Assembly: GCA_022560025.1 (NCBI GenBank)
Contig: JAFISE010000071.1
Location: forward strand, 90,292-154,291
Direction of reading: 5' to 3'
Length of the DNA: 64,000 bases
From: Stagonosporopsis chrysanthemi
Taxonomy: Eukaryota; Ascomycota; Dothideomycetes; Pleosporales; Didymellaceae
Shown here piece by piece: positions 57,240 through 64,000 of this stretch. Under the pieces are notes generated by a model. The model was not told where the DNA came from. It saw nothing but the letters and a program-made list of their open reading frames with translations, and did no database searches. The position numbers were made by a program, and so were the translations under genes. Positions within the stretch are counted from its first letter, which is position 1; every line of letters starts with the position of its first letter.

Positions 57240-60200
57240 AAACGCTCTTAGCTTGTAAAGAGCGTTCTTAAAGTTTTCTACTAGGTACTAAGTAGAGTTA
57301 AAGTTATATTCTAGCTAACTTATACAGTACTTTAAGCGTTGTTAGACTAGCTTACTTATAAGTATCTCTTGTACTTCTTATTCTTTAACTCTTTAAATTA
57401 AGATACCTAAGAGTTTAGAGGCTTCCTATCTAGGCAGAAGGTCTGCTAAGTCTTTGCAGAGTATATCTAAGGCAAAGACATTGTAAATTTATAAACTAGA
57501 AGAAAGTTTTAAATACTATAAATAACTAACTTACTTAAGAACTTTAAATAGACCTTTCTATAGGTTAGATAGCTTTTAGCTAGGACGCTTAACAGCTAAG
57601 TTCTTAGTTAATAAGTATACCTTATTACCTACTGCCTAGTTAACTAGACTGCAGTGCTTGTCCTTAGTAGCTCTTATTTGCAGCTGCGCCTTTTCTATGT
57701 TCTCTTTAGCTACCTTCTAAGCTTAGTGCATGCAGGTTGCTAGAGCAAGTACATCCTAGTAGTTTAAGTTGTTACAAGGGGTTGTATCTATATTAAGTCT
57801 ATTCTACTACTAGCTCTGTCTAAGTTTACTTCTAAACAATACTTAATAGAAAGTTATTTTAATACTAGAATAAAGTAAGGTAAGCTGTGCGTAGTTAATA
57901 AGCAGTAGCAATTTAGACTAGTTATCTTAATAGTATGTTACAAACAGTTGTAGCTACTAGTTAATATACTTATTTATAATCTCTGTTTAGCTGTTAGTTT
58001 TTTTATAGTAGGCAGTAGAAAGCTTAACTTTAACGCTAATAATCTAGCAGAACTTAGACTAGAAACAGGATATAAACTAAGGTCTACAATTAGACACTAT
58101 TAATTTAAAAGTATAACTAAAATAATAGACCTATTAGATAAACAAAGAGGCTATTTCTTATATAGTTATAGTTTTGTAGTACAGGATAGTAATTGCCTAC
58201 TTTGTTAAACAGTTAATAATAATAAGTATTTAATTGTATCTAGCTTTGTTCTTTAGAAAATCCTTAAAATCTATATATAGGTGCTGTATAGGTTAATTAG
58301 AGATAGGCAATAAGTAAAGGTACCTGCAGAGTTAAGTCTGTTTTAGATAACTACAGCAATAAGAGATATAATTTTGCACATATTGTTTACAGCTTACTCT
58401 TATACCTTGCTAGTAATACTATTAAGACAGTAGCTAGTAGGTTTTCTTTGTACTTAGGTAAGCAGTAGATACTTAGTTGTAAGCTTCTTAGATAAGGCAA
58501 GTATACAGCACTAAGTCTAAGACTATACACAGATAATCTTAGTATAAAAGTAGACTGTTATAGATCTAATAACTAAGAGCTAAAGATTTTTACTCTTTTT
58601 TAAAGGCCTAGCAATTGTGTTACAGTACAGCTTTAATTAGTTCTAAAGAGTCTAACTGTATCTCTAGCTGCAAGGTACAGATAGCATGTACTAAAGAATA
58701 TAAAAGATAGACTTAAGTAAGATTAAAGTTAATATAGTTGTAAAGTTGTTAGAGTCTTAATAATACCTAGGAGTAATTATCCTCCTAAGTTGTCTTAAAG
58801 TTAGCTAGGTCTTACTCCCTTTAACTAAGGATATTAGCCCTTTTGTTGTTCTTCTCTAGGGTGTACTTGATTTAGAAGTTAAATAAAGCAAGTGCCTCTG
58901 CCTATCTAGCTTGTTAGGCATTTAAAACTTTAGTAGTTATAAAATATTCTAAAGAATAGTAGTTAAAGTAGACATAGATCTAATTTAACGTAGACGTTAG
59001 CTCTACTCTCTACTTGTTAAAGGCCTAAAGGATAGCAAAGAGCTCTTTGTTATAGATCTCTTAGTTAAGCTTTAAACCTAATAAAGAACAGCTGTAGAAC
59101 ACTGTAAGGTACTAGCAGTTGTCTGCGTGTTTCTAAGACATAACGCTAGCTACTACTTTATCTAATGCGTTAGTTTTAAGCTTTGTTTTAAGGTCTAGGT
59201 TAAAGTAGCACAGAGTTAAGATAGCTAATAGGCTCTGTTTAAGCTTCTTAAAGCTAACCTAGCAGTCTAAAGTCTATTTAAAGGTATTTAACAGACTCTG
59301 CAACATAATTAAAGGTTTTACTACCTAAGAGAACTTAGGCACAAATTGTTAATAGAAACTAGTAAAGCCTAGAAATAATTTTACACCTGTTATAGTTGTA
59401 AGTAGCTTCTAGTCTGCTAAAACCTGTACCTTCTTAGGATTTACCTTAATGCTTTTATTTATAAGGATGTACCTAAGGTACTAAGTGCAAGTTATATAGA
59501 ATTTACTTTTCTTAATATTAACCTGCAGGCCTGCAGAGCAAAGACGTTTTAGAACCTTTTTAACGTGTGTCTAGTAAGTCTAAGCGTCTTTAGAGTAGAT
59601 AAAGATATTATCTAAGTAAGCAATATAGAAGTTATCTAAGTAGTTAATTAGAACGTTGTTTATATAGTGTTAGTACGTAGCAGGGCTATTATACAAACTA
59701 AATAGTAAGACTTTGCACTTATATATACTATAACACGTTTAGAATATAGTATACTCTTCTAAGGCAGAATCTATATAGATTTAGTTAAAAGCTAATTAAA
59801 TATTAAACTTAGTAAATATCTTTGCTTTAGATAGTTAGACAAGTAGCTTGTCTATACAGAGTATTAGATAAGAGTCTTTACAAGTTAAATTATTTAATTT
59901 ACAATAGTCTATACAGATATATAGGCTTCTATTTAGCTTCTGTATATATAGTACTAGTAATGTAAATAGACTTTAGCTGTGTTTAATCTAACTATGTTAG
60001 AGTTAATCCTACACAAACTTCTTAGTTGCCTTAAGTTCTTTAAGGTTCTATTTGTACAAAAGAGAATAGTAGTTAAGTAAAGGTTCTTCTAGAACAATCT
60101 TATAGTTATAAAGGCAGTAATCTAGAAGGCTTTTAGCTTCTGTTTTGCTAAACATATTAGCATACTAAGAGTACTAGGCTAGCAAGCGTTCTTAGATTAG

Positions 60201-62400
60201 TTAGGCGTTTTTAAAGTTATCTTAGTTGCGCTTTTCTTCTATAATACAAGTAATCTTGTATAGATTAGTTATAAAGAACTTATTTTGCAGTTTCTTTATT
60301 AAGAAGTAGAAAGCATTAGCTAAGAGCACAGTAATAGTAGCAACCTTAGTTAGACTAGTTACAAGGGTGTTTACTACTTTGTTAAGTAGCACTAAGAGTT
60401 ATAAATAAAACTTAGGTAACCTTAATATACTTTTTATATATTAAATAGTTGTACTAGAGCTGTATTGTTGCTAATACTCTTCTTGTTCCTATAGAGTATC
60501 TTGTTGCTCTACGTCCTATTAGGCTTTGCTTTCTCTAAGAGGTTGTTGCAAAGTTATTAATAGGGGCAGTGCAGAATTGTATAATTAAGAGTATTTAGCA
60601 GGCTATATTAACTAAGACCTATCTATATTAAGTTGCAGCTTAAAGTGCTTAAGCTATTTAATTCTAATAATACAATCTTATAATCTAAGATCTATAATAA
60701 TAAAAGGGCAGTTATACACCTTCTAGCTGTTAACTATAAAGTGTAACTATATATACTAGGTTACAGAAGAAGTAATTTAATCTTAGAAACCTTTAACCTA
60801 AACTAAGAAGAGTAGCTTTTAGATAGGTTTATAGAAAGAAGTAGAAATAAAATAAGTAATATTAGAATTTAAAAATAAAAATCCTTAGGCACTAGTATTA
60901 ACTAAGGATTAGAGTTAAACACTAAGCCCTTAGTTACAAAGAATAGTAAAAGTAAGGAAATAAGGTCTGCTAAATAAATAAGACAGTAAGAGATTAGATA
61001 GATTATATTAGTTTAGGCCTAGGTAGAGTAATCTTTCTAAGCAGGACTGTTTTCTATAGAGATTATATTAGTCTTGTTAAAGTCTTCTTTAGTATTAACA
61101 AAGTCTTCTTATTCTACCTTAATTTTGTACACGCAGAGTACTATACAATCCTTAGTAAAGTGTTCTAGCTTCTTGCAGTTATAGTAAGCTCCTAGAGTTA
61201 TATTCTTTATAAGTGCAGGTGTGTTAGAAGGTTAGTAGAGTGCAGGGGTACTCTAGGCAAAGTAAGTAGATTAGCTAAAAAAGAAGTAATCTTGTTAACT
61301 TGTTGTAACAGAGCTCTGTTTTATATCTAACTAAAGTGTTCTTGTTAATCTTAGAGGTTGCAAAACTAGAGGTAGTAGTATAGTAGAGTTGTTTCTCTTT
61401 TCTATATTATAGGCAGTTAGGTGTTCTACTATTTAAGAAAAGGAATTATGCTATTGCTGCTTAAAGCCTAGATTAAGTACTTAAATACTTAGAGAGATCT
61501 TAGTCTATATATAGTAAAACTATTCTAATTAGAGTACCTTTCCTTTAATAGCTATACTAAGGAAGTAGCTCTTAAAAGTAAAGAAAGCTTCTAATTTCTC
61601 TATTTAGAGTTAATTAAAAGCTGCTTAGCTTTCTGCCTGCTTATTCCTAGTAACAAAGTATGTCTTAAGGAGCGTAATTATCTCTTCTGCAGTGTAAAAG
61701 TAATCTGTCTTATTGTTAGAAAGGTACTAAGGTTCTAAGTATTCTTTAGCTAATCTAGAAGTATAACCTTAGACAAGGGCTATATAGGCACGTACACTCT
61801 AATAGTAGTCTGTATTAATCTTAAGTTAGTTTTAAATAGAGGCACGCTATTACTAAAAGGTAAGGTTACTTCTATTTGTAAGAACCTTAATATTAGAAGT
61901 TCTTTTAGAGAGCTTCTTGCATACTATAAGTACTAAGCTAGCTTCTAATAGCTACCTTATAGTAGATTAATACAGTACACCTATTAGTAGTGTTTCTGTT
62001 GTAAGTAGGGGGCAATCTGCTAGAGCAAGACTAGCACATAACTAAGTAAGTTCCTGCTATAGTTAAGCTATCTCTTCTAAGGGATTGTAGTAAGATAGCT
62101 CTAAATTAGATCTGTTGTTAGCAGGAGACAGTTGTGCTAATGCAGGGCCCTAAAGGCGTCTAGCCCCTAATTAGTTCTAGGACTAAGTAGTAAGTCCTAT
62201 AGTAGTGCCTAATATTAAGGTTGTATCTAAATTAGGTAGGTTATTAATAGTCTCTAAGTGTCTATCTTAGCGCAATCTAACGTAGCTTTTCTAAAGTTAA
62301 TTCTAGAGCAGTAAGTTGTAAGAAGTTCTAAACCTATAGGCTTTAGTTGTTAGAAGATCTCTAGTATCCTAACTATTATATAAACAATTTAAAGACTTGT
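57240..62400 (-). pseudogene. Gag-pol relic of the Ty3/Gypsy chromovirus
   Basis: Recognised blocks on the minus strand, from 5' to 3' of the element: a gag zinc knuckle at 61,145-61,187 (YYNCKKLEHFTKDC, first Cys changed to Tyr); reverse transcriptase with AYLDNIFIYSKD at about 59,590-59,625 (YLDN for YLDD, 59,607-59,618); RNase H with LEYFITTKVLNA at about 58,918-58,953; integrase zinc-binding region with YVQNYISYC near 58,353-58,381 (both Cys positions degraded); the GPF/Y-type tail with NKVYLLTKNL at about 57,541-57,650; and a chromodomain beginning EVQEIL at about 57,240-57,370. A protease block was not picked out. Outer limits are approximate. In-frame TAG, TAA and Asp to Asn or Gly to Glu changes are the expected RIP products. 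Confidence 0.85.
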
Positions 62401-62505
62401 TTAGTTTAAGCATAATACTCTAGCTACGCTTGTGCAAATAACTAAATAAACTGTAGCAATATTATTATAAGGCTGTTACTAGCTAGGACAAGTTTTAAAG
62501 TATAA

Positions 62506-62783
62506 TATAACAACACAGAATGCTAAAGGGGTCTAAATTGCATAGGTATCTGCTATAAGGTGTATAAGAGCACTAAGATAAACTGCAGGACTAGATCTCT
62601 ATTCCTATAGGTCTTGTATAAAAGGATACTTTAAAACTATCTATCTAAACTCTATAGAGGCTTCTCCTCTTATATCTAGAAGCTTAGGGAAGACTGTACT
62701 AACAAGCAGTTAGAAGACAGATCTAAGTTAGGTAGTTGTTAGGTAATATAAGGTAGGCTTAAAGAACTAGGCTTGTTCTTATA
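62506..62783 (-). repeat. LTR (5' LTR of the chromovirus)
   Basis: The 278-bp partner of the left LTR; terminal TG and CA are changed to TA and TA by transitions. By eye, about 25 differences separate the two copies, all C/T or A/G. Confidence 0.95.
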
Positions 62784-63901
62784 ATTTCTATATCTAGCTT
62801 TTAGTTAAGTATAGTGTTAAGAAATATATATAGAATATTATACTAAAGTAGCTTTAATTTAAATTAATTAGCTATTATAATAAGTACTTAAAATATTTAA
62901 GTAGCTAGTATAGTAGTATAAGTGTCTTTATATAGCTGTTATAAGTTGCTATAGATAACAAGTTATATTTTAAATTAATAAAAGTAGCTGTTTTTATATA
63001 ACTTATATATAAATACTTATATTAAAGGTAGTACTTCTATATTAGTAGTCTTTACTGTTTATATTGTTTTAGTAAAGCAGCCTTTGCTCTAAATCTTGCA
63101 ATACTCTTTCTAAGTAGCTTATTAAAACTACTCTCTAAACTAATAAGAATTAAGCTCTTAGTATAATTATAGAGCTCTTAGTACCTATATATAGTATATC
63201 TTTGTAGTTAACTTAGTCTTTAAAGTAGTTAAGAAGGCTCTAAAGTAGTTATTAACTAATTCTCTATAAAAGACAGTATAAAAGTACTATCTTTTTAGTT
63301 CTTAGAGACTAGCGTTTTATTATATATATTGTAAGCTTTTAATAATATTGTCTGTGCTAAAATTAAGGTTTTAATATCTTAAAGCATTGTTCTTATATTA
63401 ATTAAGTATATAGCCTTTAATCTGTATTACTAACAGATCTTAAGATCCTTGCTTAATATTGTATTGTTGTTCTTAAGCTAACTACTTATTTAAAGTATAT
63501 TACTGTAGTACTAATTCTAAGAGCAGAGAATTGTCTTATTAATTTTAAATTAAGGTGTCTAGAGTTAGCAATCTTATATTAGGCTGCTCTTTATCTTATT
63601 TTATTACTTTACCTTCTATCTAAGACTCTGCAAGCTTAGATACTTATATAGTTTATTGCTAATAGTATTATTAAGTTATTAAAAGGTCTTTAATTACAAT
63701 ATTATTAAATTTAAACTCTTTAAAAAATATAAAAAGCTTAATAACTTCTTTAATTACTAATTCTTAAGTATAGTCTTATAAGCCTTTATAGAACTTTGTA
63801 AGTTTAAAAATAATATCTTATATATATATAACCTAGTTCTTTGTAAGCAGCTAGATTTTAAAGATGTTAGTAGAGTTGTAGCTAACAAGGTAGCTAATAA
63901 G
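62784..63901 (-). mobile_element. Degenerate Ty1/Copia retrotransposon, 5' part (start of RT and upstream)
   Basis: The first 5 bases are the right target-site duplication. Minus-strand translation gives LNTILN(stop)KLDIEI just before the insertion, the Copia RT segment normally read as NTAFLN.KLDEEIY. Further up, at about 63,000-63,110, RFRAKGC and a STTFNISIY-like piece match the start of Copia RT. The frame flows in register into the left part at 55,547 once the insertion and one copy of the duplication are ignored. The remaining sequence up to 63,901 presumably holds integrase and is too mutated to read. Confidence 0.7.
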
Positions 63902-64000
63902 TGTGACGGGCTAGGCCCGCGACTAGCGCCTCGGCACTTACGTGCCTCAGGATCGGACTCACCAGGGCTCCGCTACGGAACCATCTCACCTCCGAAGCGG
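63902..64000. mobile_element. Edge of a GC-rich, un-RIPped element (LTR-like), continues past window
   Basis: At 63,902 the AT-rich block ends abruptly with TGTGACGGGCTAGGCCCGCG. It starts with TG like an LTR, is GC-rich, and contains two potential hairpins (GGCACTTACGTGCC, and GGCTCCGCTACGGAACC). No coding frame is visible. The lack of TA bias means it escaped or postdates RIP. It may instead be a piece of other GC-rich sequence; the far end is outside the window. Confidence 0.5.

Larger units (their letters stand above)
55548..62783 (-). mobile_element. Complete but RIP-inactivated Ty3/Gypsy chromovirus (7,236 bp)
   Basis: Two 278-bp direct LTRs bound the element, which is flanked by ATTTC duplications. 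Between them, on the minus strand and in the normal Ty3/Gypsy order, lie a gag zinc knuckle, RT, RNase H, integrase and chromodomain. All frames are riddled with stops. A polypurine tract (minus-strand AAAGAAGAGAG, within 55,826-55,839) adjoins the left LTR, confirming minus orientation and making 55,548-55,825 the 3' LTR. A plus-strand accessory ORF relic sits between the chromodomain and the 3' LTR. The base pattern (TA-rich, CA-poor, CAG changed to TAG) is that of repeat-induced point mutation. It is not expected to be autonomous. Confidence 0.95.

Noticed and set aside
55491..63190. The shared string AGAGCTCTTAGTACCTATA at 55,492 and 63,172 as outer repeat ends
   Set aside because: The left copy lies inside the Copia RT coding region (RALYR), so it is not a terminal repeat; the match in AT-rich RIPped DNA may be chance or a local duplication.
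1..64000. CRISPR arrays, phage or bacterial operons
   Set aside because: Spliceosomal introns, fungal protein families and long intergenic spaces throughout show eukaryotic nuclear DNA; no regularly spaced repeats were seen.

Overview
This window is nuclear DNA of a filamentous ascomycete, most likely a Dothideomycete and plausibly Pleosporales. The pointers are intron-poor genes with short (about 36-94 nt) GT-AG introns carrying CTAAC/CTGAC-like branch sites, many secreted or cell-wall proteins, and a block of about 9.6 kb of AT-rich, TA-saturated DNA that looks mutated by RIP. The species was not identified.

Positions 1-54,002 are a gene-rich euchromatic segment with about 21 protein genes on both strands. 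From the left: an acidic disordered protein running off the edge; the P4-ATPase flippase Neo1 (three exons); a secreted S41-family (CPAF-type) peptidase; a secreted AA7 oligosaccharide oxidase with two CBM18 chitin-binding modules; a divergent pair of unknown genes; a small LEA-like protein with four copies of an AEQDRY-type motif; a secreted GH31 alpha-glucosidase (six exons); a GPI-type surface protein with three Cys/His repeats; a 2EXR protein; a DUF1275 membrane protein; a secreted bicupin oxalate decarboxylase; a CRT10-like regulator; the mitochondrial citrate/oxoglutarate carrier Yhm2 beside mitochondrial citrate synthase; a Seb1/Nrd1-type CID-RRM termination factor; a LOG-family phosphoribohydrolase; a CLPTM1 membrane protein; an alpha/beta hydrolase; a second, tricarboxylate-type mitochondrial carrier; a Zn2Cys6 transcription factor; a Pro/Ser/Thr-rich GPI-type protein; and a membrane-anchored pepsin-fold protein whose first catalytic Asp seems to be missing.

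Two themes stand out. One is extracellular and cell-wall carbohydrate work (AA7+CBM18, GH31, GPI-type proteins, S41 peptidase). The other is organic-acid metabolism (citrate synthase, two tricarboxylate-type mitochondrial carriers and oxalate decarboxylase within 18 kb). I see no biosynthetic gene cluster, CRISPR, tRNA or rRNA.

From about 54.27 kb to 63.90 kb the DNA is AT-rich and full of stop codons, but its content can still be read. A complete Ty3/Gypsy chromovirus lies on the minus strand (55,548-62,783). It has two 278-bp LTRs of TGTAA...TTACA type, an ATTTC target-site duplication, a polypurine tract, a zinc-knuckle gag, RT, RNase H, integrase and a chromodomain. It sits inside the reverse-transcriptase gene of an older Ty1/Copia element, also on the minus strand, whose reading frame continues across the insertion. 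Every difference I see between the two LTRs is a transition. Between the chromodomain and the 3' LTR the chromovirus carries the relic of an oppositely oriented (plus-strand) coiled-coil ORF, the most unusual item in the block. At 63,902 the sequence switches abruptly to GC-rich, non-RIPped DNA beginning TGTGACGGG, which looks like the edge of a younger element that continues past the window.

Gene models are joined exons inferred by eye from splice signals, frame continuity and family knowledge. The reported start and end are the outer limits, and exon limits are given in the evidence.
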